Below the pieces are notes generated by a model that was not told where the DNA came from, ran no database searches, and worked only from the letters and a program-made list of their open reading frames with translations. From positions 31,301-95,300 of the forward strand of contig JBPYFJ010000029.1 in assembly GCA_051985675.1 (NCBI GenBank): a stretch of DNA of 64,000 nt, read 5' to 3'. Numbering within the stretch: position 1 is the stretch's first letter; each line of letters starts with the position of its first letter. Shown here piece after piece: positions 26,772 through 35,860 of this stretch. Origin of the DNA: JAFAXD01 sp051985675. Lineage in GTDB: Bacteria; Pseudomonadota; Alphaproteobacteria; Rhizobiales; Xanthobacteraceae. The position numbers and the translations under genes are program-made.

Positions 26772-27707
26772 TCATGTCTTGGGCAGCTTGGCGTCGACGT
26801 TGGCGCTGTCGATCAGGTTGTGCTTGATGAACACGCGCGGCTCGATCTTGCCGCCCTTGAGATAGGTCGCGAGGACGTCGACGCCGAGCCGTCCCCATTC
26901 GACCGGATTGAGCTCGACGGTCATCGCCAGGTTTCCTTCCTTCACGGCGCGCAGCGCCGGCGGCACGCCGTTCATTCCGGTTACGATGGTCTTACCGGCG
27001 CGGTTGGCGGCGAGCACCGCCTGCATGGCGCCGAGTGCGACGTCGTCGTTTGCCGTATAGATCGCGGCGAGGTCGGGGTTCGCAACGAGCGCGTCCTCGG
27101 TCTGCTTGACGCCGCGTTCGCGTGTCAGCGGACCGTCGGACTTGAACACGATCTTGATGTCCGGATACTTGGCCATGACCTCGGTGTACCCGTCGGCCAG
27201 GTTCTTGAAGGTGGGCGCGCCGCTCGGACCGAGCAGCATCGCCACCTGACCCTTGCCGCCGAGTTTCTTGGCGGTCCATTCCGCGATATCGCGGCCGATC
27301 TGTTTCTCGTCCATGGCCACGTGGATCGTCTGGTTGGGCGACACCGAGCCGCGCGCGACGGAGATGATCGGAATCTTCGCCGCGGCCGCCGCATCGTAGG
27401 CGGCGTTGACGCCGACGGCGTCGATCGGCGAAATCAGGATGCCCTTGACGCCGCGTGCCACCAGGTCCTGCACGCCGTTGATCTGCTTGAGCTTGTCCTC
27501 GTTGGCCGAAACCGTTGCCACGTCCCAGCCGAGCTCCTGCGCGCGCGCCCGAATTCCCTTGAGCATCGCGATGTAGAACGGATTGTCGTCCTGGGCGAGC
27601 GACACCCCGATGGTGATCTTGTCGGCCGGCGCAGGCGCCTGGGCGGCGGCGGGCGCTGCGGTCGCGAGCAGCAGCGTTGCGAGCATGGCAAACCGTGCAG
27701 TCAGCAT
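26772..27707 (-). CDS. RbsB-like periplasmic binding protein
   Basis: A 311-residue type I periplasmic binding protein of the sugar ABC class. The signal peptide is MLTARFAMLATLLLATAAPA with cleavage near AAAQA. Family segments are IGVSLAQDDNPFYIAMLKGI, GILISPIDAVGVNAAYDAA, AIYTANDDVALGAMQAVLAA and VELNPVEWGRLG. The start at 27707 has GGAGG 7 bases upstream; an in-frame ATG at 27761 would overlap the permease gene. It should deliver ligand to the permease and ATPase encoded just upstream. Given the operon, the ligand could be an aromatic acid rather than a sugar. Confidence 0.9.
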   Translation of the reverse strand: MLTARFAMLATLLLATAAPAAAQAPAPADKITIGVSLAQDDNPFYIAMLKGIRARAQELGWDVATVSANEDKLKQINGVQDLVARGVKGILISPIDAVGVNAAYDAAAAAKIPIISVARGSVSPNQTIHVAMDEKQIGRDIAEWTAKKLGGKGQVAMLLGPSGAPTFKNLADGYTEVMAKYPDIKIVFKSDGPLTRERGVKQTEDALVANPDLAAIYTANDDVALGAMQAVLAANRAGKTIVTGMNGVPPALRAVKEGNLAMTVELNPVEWGRLGVDVLATYLKGGKIEPRVFIKHNLIDSANVDAKLPKT

Positions 27708-27720
27708 GGCCTGGTCCTCC

Positions 27721-28677
27721 TCAGTTTCGTGAGCGTAGCCTTTCGGCAGCGGCGGCCGCAATGATCACGGCGCCGACCGCGACCCGCTGCCAGTAGGAAT
27801 CGACGTTGAGCAGGTTGAGCGCGTTCCCGAGCACAATCATGATGAAGACGCCGATCACCGATTTGACCAGCGTCCCTTCGCCGCCATGCAGGGAGGCGCC
27901 ACCGAGCACGACGGCGGCGATCGCGGTCAGTTCGTAGAACTCGCCGGCGGTCGGCTGGCCGGACTGCAGGCGAGCCGCCAGCATGACACCGGCGATGCCC
28001 GCGAGCGCGCCGCACCAGATGTAGGTCGAGGCGATCACGCGCCGCACCGGAATGCCGGAGAGGTAGGCGGCTTCGCGACCGCCGCCGGTCGCATAGATGC
28101 GCCGCCCGTACGGGGTGAGATGCATGACGAACGACAGCACTGCCAAAAGCACGGCCGGCACCCACACCAGCAGATGAACGCCGAACAGCCGTGCCGATCC
28201 GAAGGCCACGAATGCGCCGGGCAATCCGGTCTCGCCGCTCACCGGCGCGCCGCCGGTGATCAGGAAGACTAGGCCGCGCACCAGCACCATCGTGCCGAGG
28301 GTGGTGATGAACGGGTTGACGTTGAGGAACGCGATCACCAGGCCGTTGGCGAGCCCAACCGCAGCGCCGGCGGCGATGCCGGCCACGACGCCCGCGGCAA
28401 TGCCGGCCTCGAGCATCACCATGGCGGCTATAGAGCCCGCGAGCGCGGCGGTCGAGCCGACCGAGAGATCGAACCCGCCGCCGACAATGACGAAGGTCAT
28501 CCCCATGGCGATGACCGCCATGATCGAGGATTGGACCAGAATGTTGGTGAGGTTGAGCGGAGACAGAAAGCGCGGCGTCAGCAGCGCTGTCACGAGACAA
28601 AGAACAATCAGTGTGATCAGCGGGATCTGGCCGGCCAGGCGCCCGCGCCATACGGATATCGTCGATGCCCGTTTCAC
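27721..28677 (-). CDS. RbsC-like ABC permease
   Basis: A 318-residue inner-membrane permease of the BPD_transp_2 family with about nine hydrophobic helices. Family features are MAVIAMGMTFVIVGGGFDLS, NPFITTLGTMVLVRGL and VVLGGASLHGGEGTL. The GTG at 28677 overlaps the ATPase stop in a GTGA, so translation is probably coupled; a longer ATG-initiated frame would run deep into the ATPase gene. The operon encodes one such permease, which likely works as a homodimer. Confidence 0.9.
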   Translation of the reverse strand: MKRASTISVWRGRLAGQIPLITLIVLCLVTALLTPRFLSPLNLTNILVQSSIMAVIAMGMTFVIVGGGFDLSVGSTAALAGSIAAMVMLEAGIAAGVVAGIAAGAAVGLANGLVIAFLNVNPFITTLGTMVLVRGLVFLITGGAPVSGETGLPGAFVAFGSARLFGVHLLVWVPAVLLAVLSFVMHLTPYGRRIYATGGGREAAYLSGIPVRRVIASTYIWCGALAGIAGVMLAARLQSGQPTAGEFYELTAIAAVVLGGASLHGGEGTLVKSVIGVFIMIVLGNALNLLNVDSYWQRVAVGAVIIAAAAAERLRSRN

Positions 28678-30158
28678 GCGCCGATCGCCGCGCGCAGCTT
28701 CGGCTCGTCGAGGCCGTCGGCCCGCTCGAGCCGCGCGACGATGCTGCCGTATCGGACCGCCAGAACCGCGTCGCAAAGTCGTGCGAGCTCGGCGAGGTCG
28801 CTTGACGCAATCAATGCGCCACCGCCGCGATGGATGAAATCGCGGATCAGCCCGTGGATCTGAGCCTTGGCGCCGACGTCGATGCCTTGGGTCGGTTCCT
28901 CGAGCAGCAGCACCTCAACGCGGCGGGCGAGCCACTTGGCGAGAATGACCTTCTGCTGGTTGCCGCCCGACAGCGCGCTGACCGGAAGCTCCGGCCGGCG
29001 CGGCCGGATGTCGAGGAGATCCATGAGTTCGGAGGCGAGGCGCTCGCCGGCGGCGCGGTCGACGAGAACGCCGCGGCGCAGGCGATCGAGGCTTGCCAGC
29101 AGAATATTGTCGCGCACGGATTGATTGAGCACCAGGCCGAGGGCGCGCTCGCCCGGCACAAAACCGATCCCGGCCGCGATCGCATCGGCCGGGCCGCGCA
29201 GCCGGCGCGGTTGCGACCTGACCAGAATGGGGGCGGTGGCGCGGAGCTCGCCGAACAGCGCCCGCAGGAGGACATCGGTGCCGCTGCCGAGCAAGCCGGC
29301 GAGGCCGATCGTTTCGCGCGCGCGCAGGCTGATCGGATGCGTGCCGGCCGCGTCCGTCGCGAGCAGCGCCGCGCCGGCCACCGGCGGCGCCGAGTCAACC
29401 GCCTCGTGCGCGCGGCCGGTCATGGCGCTGACCAGATCATCGGCCGAAAAAGCGCCGCGCCGGCTCATCGTCACCACGCGGCCGTCGCGCAGCACCGTGC
29501 AGCGATCGGCGATAGCCACGACCTCGTCGAGTTCGTGCGAGATGTAGACGATCGCCGTGCCCCGCGCATTGACGCGCGCCAGCACCGCAAACAGCCGTTC
29601 GATCTCGTGCTGCTCGAGCGCCGCGGTCGGTTCGTCCAGAATGAAGATGCGGCACTGCCGATGCAGCGCGCGGCCGATCGCGACCAGCTGGCGCTCGGCA
29701 AATGACAGATCGCCAACGGGGCGGCCGACATCCGGCACAAAATCGAGCTGCGCCAGGATGGCGTGCGCATCGTCGTCCATGCGCCTGCGGTCCAGCAGCG
29801 CCAGCGGCCCGATGCGGTGCACCGGCAGATCGCCGAGCGCGATGTTCTCGGCAATCGACAGCGCGGGAACCAGTCGCAGCTCCTGCGGGATCGTGACGAT
29901 GCCGGCCGCGATCGCGTCCTGAGGGCTTGCAAAGTGGCGCGCAACGCCATCCACCACGACCTGCCCGCGATCCGGCCGGTGAACCCCGGACAGGATCCGA
30001 ATGAGGGTCGATTTCCCGGCGCCGTTCTCGCCGACAACCGCGTGAATTTCGCCAAATCCGACGTCGAAATCGACGTCGTCGAGCGCGAGCGTGGCGCCGA
30101 ACTGTTTGCTGATGCCCTGCAGGCGGGCTGCCGGCGCCGTCGCGGAGGCGCTGGTCAC
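28674..30158 (-). CDS. RbsA-like ABC ATPase with two nucleotide-binding domains
   Basis: A 494-residue ATPase with duplicated ABC domains, as in RbsA/MglA. Domain 1 has Walker A GENGAGKST, a signature LSFAERQLVAIGRAL (degenerate at the LSGGQ position) and Walker B IFILDEPTAAL. Domain 2 has LAGLLGSGTD in the Walker A position, which is degenerate as usual in this family, then LSGGNQQKVILAKWLA and LLLEEPTQGIDVGA. The start is GTG 30158, overlapping the GST stop by 4 bp. It energises uptake through the RbsC-like permease. Confidence 0.92.
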   Translation of the reverse strand: MTSASATAPAARLQGISKQFGATLALDDVDFDVGFGEIHAVVGENGAGKSTLIRILSGVHRPDRGQVVVDGVARHFASPQDAIAAGIVTIPQELRLVPALSIAENIALGDLPVHRIGPLALLDRRRMDDDAHAILAQLDFVPDVGRPVGDLSFAERQLVAIGRALHRQCRIFILDEPTAALEQHEIERLFAVLARVNARGTAIVYISHELDEVVAIADRCTVLRDGRVVTMSRRGAFSADDLVSAMTGRAHEAVDSAPPVAGAALLATDAAGTHPISLRARETIGLAGLLGSGTDVLLRALFGELRATAPILVRSQPRRLRGPADAIAAGIGFVPGERALGLVLNQSVRDNILLASLDRLRRGVLVDRAAGERLASELMDLLDIRPRRPELPVSALSGGNQQKVILAKWLARRVEVLLLEEPTQGIDVGAKAQIHGLIRDFIHRGGGALIASSDLAELARLCDAVLAVRYGSIVARLERADGLDEPKLRAAIGA

Positions 30159-30769
30159 ACGGGGACTCTTTCCTGCTCGAGCACGCGGCGGACGGCCGGA
30201 CGTTCGCGCATTCGCTCCTTGAACGCGGTGTAGTACTTGAGGTCGCGCATCGGGAGCTCGCGCCTGATGCCCCACGTGTAGAAGACGAGCCCGTACGGAT
30301 CGATGACGGAATAGCGGTCGAGGAACCAATCCTTGTCGGCCAGCATGCTGTCGATCTGCTTGAGGTAGCCGTGAAACGTCTCAAGGCCGCGCGTCTTGAG
30401 CGCCGGGAAGACCGCGGAATCCGCCGCGTAGCGCTCGGGCCGGCTGACGTGCGCGTGCGCCGGATGCACGCTGGCTGCGAAGAACCCGATTAGCGACAGC
30501 GCTCTGGCTTCGGCCAGCGGGTCGCTTGGCCACAGCCCGAACCGCTTGCCGAGGTAGGGCAGGATGGCGGTGTTCTCCGCCAGCGGCTGGCCGTTGTCGA
30601 GGCCAAGGACGGGCACGCGGCCCTGCGGATTGATCTTGAGGTAGGCCTCCGAGCGCTGCTCGTTGTTGGCAAAGTCGACCTCGCGCGGCGCGTAGGTTTC
30701 GCCGCTCTCCTCCAGCACGATGTGTGCGGCGAGCGAGCACGCGCCGGGCGTGTAATAGAGTGTGAGCAC
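30155..30769 (-). CDS. glutathione S-transferase, beta-class-like
   Basis: A 204-residue GST. The N-terminal thioredoxin fold starts MLTLYYTPGACSLAAHIVLE, with Cys11 as the beta-class catalytic cysteine, then NPQGRVPVL (cis-Pro) and LAENTAIL (Glu/Asn contacting glutathione). A helical C-terminal domain follows. Beta-class GSTs detoxify electrophiles. A maleylpyruvate isomerase role would fit the gentisate dioxygenase, but that enzyme is normally zeta-class with an SSCxxRVR motif, which is absent here. It lies 55 bp after iorB and overlaps the ATPase start by 4 bp. Confidence 0.88.
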   Translation of the reverse strand: MLTLYYTPGACSLAAHIVLEESGETYAPREVDFANNEQRSEAYLKINPQGRVPVLGLDNGQPLAENTAILPYLGKRFGLWPSDPLAEARALSLIGFFAASVHPAHAHVSRPERYAADSAVFPALKTRGLETFHGYLKQIDSMLADKDWFLDRYSVIDPYGLVFYTWGIRRELPMRDLKYYTAFKERMRERPAVRRVLEQERVPV

Positions 30770-30824
30770 GGTGAACCTCCGGCATTCCGCAATAGGATGG
30801 ACGTGTCAGTCGAGCTTATCCGTC

Positions 30825-32345
30825 TCAGCCCTGCAATCCTGCAACGGCCGTCGCCAACGCGGCGCCGGTGTCGTCGGCGTTGGCGGCCTTGCGCAGCGCC
30901 GCCAGCTTGGCAGCGCCGTCCTGACGGCCGATCAGCTGCGGTAGCGTCTTGATCAAAGTCTCAAAACGCGCCCGCCCGCGCTCGTGGGTGTCGCCGTAGC
31001 CCTTGACCAGGTTGCGCGCGGCCGCGACTTCGACTGCGAGGTCGTAGTTTTTGCTCGCCGTCGCGGTAATCGTGTCGAGCCATCCCTCGAGCGATTTTTG
31101 CTCTTCGCCATAACGCAACGAGTTCGGCCGCAGCGGCTTGAGCGCCGCGACCGTATAGAGCAGCAGGAAGCCGCGCAGCGACGTGGTTTTGACCGTCTTG
31201 CCCTTGCGCGTCAGCCGATCGAGGACCCCGCGCACGAGGTCGTTGCCCAGGATGAAGCGGCCTAGCGGGGCGGGCAGCGTATCGGCGATCTCCTGGGTGC
31301 GCGGATGCATGAATTCGGCAATCTCGATGATCTGGCCCTCGGCGGCACGCACCTCGGCGCGCACGCGCGCGAATCGCGACGGTCGGATCTTGAGTTCGGC
31401 GACGCGGATCGTGTCCTCGTAGGTCATGCCGAGCGCGAGCTGGCGCGCCGTCTCCTGCAGCAGGCGCGCGCGCTCATCGCGCCCGCCGTCGAGCGCTGCG
31501 ATTGGGGCGAGGCGCCGCAGATAAAGCCGCGCGTAGCCGAGGTCCTGGTAGTCCGCGGTCCGTTCAACCCCGGCGCCGATCACCTTGCGCGCCGCTGGCG
31601 GAAAGTCGCGCTCTACCTCGCGCATGATCTCGGCTAGCGCGGCGTTTTCGGCCGAGGCCTGCGCGCCCGCTGTCGGCGCTTGTGTGCGCACCGGTGCCGT
31701 CGTGCCGGCAAGCGCGGCTTCGAAGCCGGCCGTGAATGCCGCCAGACTCGCCTGAATACCGACGCCGCCGCGCCGGATCGCCGCCTCGAAGGCGCCGCGC
31801 TCGAACGGCAATGCGCGCGCCCCGGCGAGCGCGCCGAACAGCACCGCGCTGATCACGCTGCCGGAGGCTTCGGCGAGCGCCGCCATGTCGAACGCGTAGA
31901 ACGATTTCGCGGCGCTGCGGCAGCCTTCGAACAGCACCATCTCGTCGACCCGGCCGTCCGCCATGGCGGTGCGCTCGGTCATCGAGAACACCCGGTTGGT
32001 TGAGGCAATGAGTGTCGTGCGATCCGGTGTCACCAGCCCGCGTTGGATGGCGCGGCCCGCCTCCATCAGCTCGGATGCGATGACGACGTCGATATCGCCC
32101 GGCATTGGAATCAGCGCCATCACCGGCTCGCGCCCGCCGTTGACCGGGCGGCGGAAAATCTCGAGGTAGTAGTTGGTTGCGCCGGTGCGTTGGGCCACGC
32201 CCGGGACCGAGGTCAGCTGCACGATGTAGCCGTTGTGCTCGGCGAGATCGATGATCCAGTCGGCGAGCACGCCGCCGCCTTCGCCGCCCATGGCGAAGAT
32301 CGCGATCGTGATCGGCCGGGTCTTGGTTTCGAACGGAGCGTTCAT
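30825..32345 (-). CDS. iorB: indolepyruvate ferredoxin oxidoreductase, beta subunit with C-terminal extension
   Basis: A 506-residue protein. Residues 1-200 are the pyruvate-oxidoreductase gamma-type domain: IAIFAMGGEGGGVLADWIID, VPGVAQRTGATNYYLEIF and GDIDVVIASELMEAGRAIQR. The remaining about 300 residues form the helical extension (DUF6537-like) seen in proteobacterial IorB. With IorA it oxidatively decarboxylates aryl-pyruvates (indole-, phenyl-, hydroxyphenyl-pyruvate) to aryl-acetyl-CoA, passing electrons to ferredoxin. It follows iorA by 21 bp. Confidence 0.9.
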   Translation of the reverse strand: MNAPFETKTRPITIAIFAMGGEGGGVLADWIIDLAEHNGYIVQLTSVPGVAQRTGATNYYLEIFRRPVNGGREPVMALIPMPGDIDVVIASELMEAGRAIQRGLVTPDRTTLIASTNRVFSMTERTAMADGRVDEMVLFEGCRSAAKSFYAFDMAALAEASGSVISAVLFGALAGARALPFERGAFEAAIRRGGVGIQASLAAFTAGFEAALAGTTAPVRTQAPTAGAQASAENAALAEIMREVERDFPPAARKVIGAGVERTADYQDLGYARLYLRRLAPIAALDGGRDERARLLQETARQLALGMTYEDTIRVAELKIRPSRFARVRAEVRAAEGQIIEIAEFMHPRTQEIADTLPAPLGRFILGNDLVRGVLDRLTRKGKTVKTTSLRGFLLLYTVAALKPLRPNSLRYGEEQKSLEGWLDTITATASKNYDLAVEVAAARNLVKGYGDTHERGRARFETLIKTLPQLIGRQDGAAKLAALRKAANADDTGAALATAVAGLQG

Positions 32346-32366
32346 TTGGCCTGTCCGTCGCGGCGC

Positions 32367-34523
32367 TCACGCCGGCAGCAATTGCCGCCGTGCGAGCCGC
32401 TGTTGCAGCAAGGAGATCACCTTGTCGCGCACGCGCGCCTTGAAGCGGTCCCAGCCGGTCGGATTGTTGATGATGGACGCCCGGTAGAACGACGGGCACA
32501 GCACCGCGGCATGCGCGACCTCGCCACACAGGCCGCAGCCCACGCACGAGTTGATCACGCGGGTCACCGGATCGCTGCGCAGCGGGTCGGGATTGGGCGC
32601 AATCGTGAGCGACGGACAGCCGGACAGCCGGATGCAGGAATGATCTCCAGTGCAGGTATCGGGATCGACACCGAAGCGCTCGCGCACCACGCGCTGCCCG
32701 TCCTTGATGGCCTTCTGCATCAGCGGGCGCACGCGCCGCTGCTTGTTGAGCATGCACTCCGACTGGGCGACGATCACCTTGGGCCCCTTCTGCGGGGTGG
32801 TGAGCGCTTCGCGCAGCGTATCGCGCATGGTGGCGACATCGTAGGTGCGGGTCAGCGTGCGGACCCAGTTGACGCCGACCCCGCGCACCGCCTTTTCGAT
32901 CGGGTTCTTGGTCGCGCGAATCTTGTTGTTCGCCGCCGACGACAGGATGTCCTGCCCACCGGTTGCGGCCGTATAGCCGTTATCGACGATGATGTGCACG
33001 TTGTTCGATTTGTTGAAGACGGCGTTGCCGATACTCGAGACGAGCCCGTTATGCCAGAACCCGCCGTCGCCGATGATCGCGATCGCGGGCTTGTCGGTTT
33101 TGATATTGAACGCCGACGCGCCGGCGCCGCCGAGGCCGTAGCCCATGGTTGTGGCCCCGATGTTGAACGGGGGCAGGATCGAGAACAGGTGGCAGCCGAT
33201 ATCGCAGCTCACGTGACGGGGGCCGAGCTCGCGCTCGACCAGCTTCATGGCGGTGAAGATCGGCCGTTCCGGACAACCGGTGCAGAACGAGGGCGGACGT
33301 CCCTGCACGTGCGGCTCGATTGTCTTGACGGCGCTCGCAAGCCGCGCCGCCGCCTCGTTCGATGGCGCCGGATGCGGCATCGCCGCGAGCACGTCGGCAC
33401 GGTAGGCGCGGACGAATTTGGCAAGGCCGTCGCGCACCACGCCGCCGGTGTACTCGCCCGCCATCGGCAGCATGCTCTTGCCTTCGACCACGGTCTGGAT
33501 GTCGGCGCGCCGCAGGATCGTGTTGATCGCCTGCTCGATGAACTCCGGCTGACCCTCTTCGACCACCACGACTGCGCGCTTGCCCTGCGCAAACCGCACG
33601 ACCTCCTCGTCGATCAGCGGGTAGGTGACGTTGAGCACGTAGAGCGGAACGCGGCTCGCGCCGAACGCATCCGCGAGGCCCATGACCTCGAGCGCCCGCA
33701 GCGTGGTGTTGTACATGCCACCCTGCATGATGATGCCGATGTCGGTGAGATCGCCCTCGAAGAACTCGTTGAGCTTGTTGTCGGCGATGAACTTCACCGC
33801 CGCCGGCCAGCGTTTTTCGATCTTTTCCTTCTCGTGCAGGTAGCTCGCCGGAGGCAGCACGATACGATCGACTTGCCGGCGCGGATTCTCGAGCGCGTCG
33901 CGCAGCGTGAAGCGCGGGCGTACGTTGTCCTTGGCGGGAAAGCGGCCGTGCACATGGCAGGCGCGAATGCGCACCTCGAGCATCACCGGGGTGTTCGAGG
34001 CCTCCGAGAGTTCGAAGCCTTTCTCGACCGCGGTCACGATCGAGGGCAGGTTGGGGCGCGGGTCCAAGAGCCAGATCTGCGACTTCATGGCGTAGGCGTG
34101 GCTTCGCTCCTGCATGATCGAGGAGCCCTCGCCGTAATCCTCACCGACGATGATCAGCGCGCCGCCCGTCACGCCGCCGGACGAGAGATTGGCAAGCGCA
34201 TCGGAGGCCACGTTGGTGCCGACCGGCGCCTTGAAGGTCACGGCGCCGCGCAGCGGGTAGTTGACCGAGGCCGCGAGCGTCGCCGCGGCGGCGGCTTCGC
34301 TGGCGCTCGATTCGAAGTGCACGCCCAACTCTTCCAGAATGTCGTTGGCGTCGCTGAGCACGTCCATCAGGTGCGAGATCGGCGCGCCTTGGTAGCCCGC
34401 CACATAGGAGACGCCTGATTGCAGCAGCGCCTTGGTGACGGCCAGGATGCCCTCGCCGCGGAATTCCTCGCCCGCCCCGACTTTCAGCTTCTGGACTTCT
34501 TCGGTGAACGATCGTTCCGCCAT
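32367..34523 (-). CDS. iorA: indolepyruvate ferredoxin oxidoreductase, alpha subunit
   Basis: A 718-residue alpha subunit. The N-terminal pyrimidine-binding domain has YVAGYQGAPISHLMDVL, the thiamine-diphosphate domain has IIGDGGFWHNGLVSSIGN and VDNGYTAATGGQ, and the C-terminus carries ferredoxin-like cysteines in CTGDHSCIRLSGCPS and NSCVGCGLCGEVAHAAVLC for 4Fe-4S clusters. The ATG at 34523 (MAERSFTEEVQKLK) has CGGAG about 8 bases before it and is preferred over one at 34595. It is the first gene of the nine-gene leftward operon. A palindrome at 34625-34640 lies about 100 bp upstream. Confidence 0.92.
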   Translation of the reverse strand: MAERSFTEEVQKLKVGAGEEFRGEGILAVTKALLQSGVSYVAGYQGAPISHLMDVLSDANDILEELGVHFESSASEAAAAATLAASVNYPLRGAVTFKAPVGTNVASDALANLSSGGVTGGALIIVGEDYGEGSSIMQERSHAYAMKSQIWLLDPRPNLPSIVTAVEKGFELSEASNTPVMLEVRIRACHVHGRFPAKDNVRPRFTLRDALENPRRQVDRIVLPPASYLHEKEKIEKRWPAAVKFIADNKLNEFFEGDLTDIGIIMQGGMYNTTLRALEVMGLADAFGASRVPLYVLNVTYPLIDEEVVRFAQGKRAVVVVEEGQPEFIEQAINTILRRADIQTVVEGKSMLPMAGEYTGGVVRDGLAKFVRAYRADVLAAMPHPAPSNEAAARLASAVKTIEPHVQGRPPSFCTGCPERPIFTAMKLVERELGPRHVSCDIGCHLFSILPPFNIGATTMGYGLGGAGASAFNIKTDKPAIAIIGDGGFWHNGLVSSIGNAVFNKSNNVHIIVDNGYTAATGGQDILSSAANNKIRATKNPIEKAVRGVGVNWVRTLTRTYDVATMRDTLREALTTPQKGPKVIVAQSECMLNKQRRVRPLMQKAIKDGQRVVRERFGVDPDTCTGDHSCIRLSGCPSLTIAPNPDPLRSDPVTRVINSCVGCGLCGEVAHAAVLCPSFYRASIINNPTGWDRFKARVRDKVISLLQQRLARRQLLPA

Positions 34524-34624
34524 GGCTTGCTCCGCTGTTCGGACATGCCCGCTCGCGCGCGCCAGCGCCGCGTGAATGGGTAAAATTCCCGCCAAGTATA
34601 GGTTCCCGGCCGCGCTTTGCCAGT

Positions 34625-34640
34625 GCTTTAAGCTTAAAGC
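34625..34640. promoter_or_regulatory. 16-bp perfect palindrome upstream of iorA, candidate operator
   Basis: GCTTTAAGCTTAAAGC is a perfect palindrome with core AAGCTT, 102-117 bp upstream of the iorA start in the only intergenic gap before the operon. A close relative, ATTTTAAGCTTCAAAT, lies upstream of the Dpp-like operon at 44457. Size and symmetry fit a MarR- or TetR-type dimer. The binding protein is not identified. Confidence 0.55.
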
Positions 34641-34705
34641 TTTTGCGGGGCAGCTCTGGTCACACGGCTGAGCGCGCGGGCCGGCGGACAGCCGGCTGCG
34701 GCATC

Positions 34706-35698
34706 TTACCGGGCCTGGATCACGCCGTCCGCGCGTCCGAGGAGCGCGACCGGCACCGTGAAGCCGAGTCCCTGCGCGGTGTCGAGATTGATCACGAACT
34801 CGGCCTGGGTGTTCTGCTGGACCGGCAGCTGGGACGGCGGAGTGCCTTTGAGGATGAAGCCCGAGTAGATTGCGGCCTGGCGGGTCGCCTCGGCGATGCT
34901 GACCCCATAGCTCATCAGCCCGCCGGCGGCGGCGAACTCACGGGTTGGATAGATCGCCGGCAGCTTGCGCTGGGCAGCCAGGGACACCAGCTTTTGGCGC
35001 TGGTCGATGAAGAACGGATCGCGTGGAACGACCAGCGCGCCGGCCCCCTGCGCGGCCAGCGCCGCAAACGCGGGCTCGAGCTCCGATTCCTGGCTCGCCT
35101 TCACGACGACGAGCTTGTTCGGATGCGCGTTCTGAGCGCCCTCCAGGTCCTGCGGACTGCCCGGATTGCTGGGGTTGATCAGCAGGCCCGTGGCCGGCGC
35201 GTTGGGGACGAGCTGGCCAAGCAGGTTGAACTGCGTGGCGGTGACCTCGGCGGGCGCGAATATGATCCCGGTCGCCTTGTCGCTTGGCTGCGCCAGGTTG
35301 TTGACCAGGCCGAACTTGATCGGATCGCCGGCCATCACGAACACCAGCGGGACCTTGGTGACCGCCGGCTTGGCGGCGAGTGCCGCAATGAGGTCGATCG
35401 CCGCGATGACCCAGACTTTGCGGGCGACGAGATCGTTGGAGAGCGCGGCAAGCCGGTCGTACTGGTCGTCCGCCCATCGGTACTCGATGTCGACCCCGAT
35501 GCCGTCGGCGAGCCCGGTCTCGGACAGCCCCTGCTTGAACGCCGCGATGACGGCCTGGTCGGTGCGGCCGCTGCTGAGAACCCCGACCAGCGGCCGCCCG
35601 GTCTGCTGGGCGTGGCCTGCCCGTGACAGCACCGCCGAGGCGCCGGCAGCGCCCGCCAGGGCCATGAACGTGCGGCGCCGCAAATGATCCCGTGTCAT
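34706..35698 (-). CDS. ABC-type binding protein of the TrpX/YckB-like (PF04392) class
   Basis: A 330-residue exported binding protein. The N-terminus has twin-arginine-like LRRRTFMALAGAAGA, with cleavage near HAQQ. The fold is that of ABC sub-bind proteins, with VGVLSSGRTDQAVIAAFKQG and GIGVDIEYRWADDQYDRLAA, then ATGIIFAPAEVTATQFNLLG. The C-terminus VINLDTAQGLGFTVPVALLG is characteristic of the family. The start at 35698 is chosen as it begins the TAT-like signal. No permease or ATPase is adjacent; such orphan copies are abundant in soil alphaproteobacteria. Confidence 0.88.
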   Translation of the reverse strand: MTRDHLRRRTFMALAGAAGASAVLSRAGHAQQTGRPLVGVLSSGRTDQAVIAAFKQGLSETGLADGIGVDIEYRWADDQYDRLAALSNDLVARKVWVIAAIDLIAALAAKPAVTKVPLVFVMAGDPIKFGLVNNLAQPSDKATGIIFAPAEVTATQFNLLGQLVPNAPATGLLINPSNPGSPQDLEGAQNAHPNKLVVVKASQESELEPAFAALAAQGAGALVVPRDPFFIDQRQKLVSLAAQRKLPAIYPTREFAAAGGLMSYGVSIAEATRQAAIYSGFILKGTPPSQLPVQQNTQAEFVINLDTAQGLGFTVPVALLGRADGVIQAR

Positions 35699-35860
35699 CC
35701 CATCCCCGTCGGCTGCAAATCGCTTGCGGGGACCTTTAGCACAATGGCTGTGACAGTTCATGCCGGAGAGGCGACGCACAAAAGTACATGGCCGGGACTG
35801 ATCCCGGCCATGTTCGAAGCTGACAGTTGCGAACTTAAGTTCGGTCCGTCGACCGCGTCC

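Noticed and set aside
30155..30769. Assigning the GST as maleylpyruvate isomerase of the gentisate pathway
   Set aside because: The sequence has the beta-class PGACSLA motif, not the SSCxxRVR motif of zeta-class isomerases; context alone is not enough.
32043..34418. A 791-residue rightward open frame antisense to iorA and the start of iorB
   Set aside because: It is rich in Arg, His, Asp and Gly without domain pattern, as expected for the reverse strand of a high-GC gene; iorA has clear cofactor motifs.
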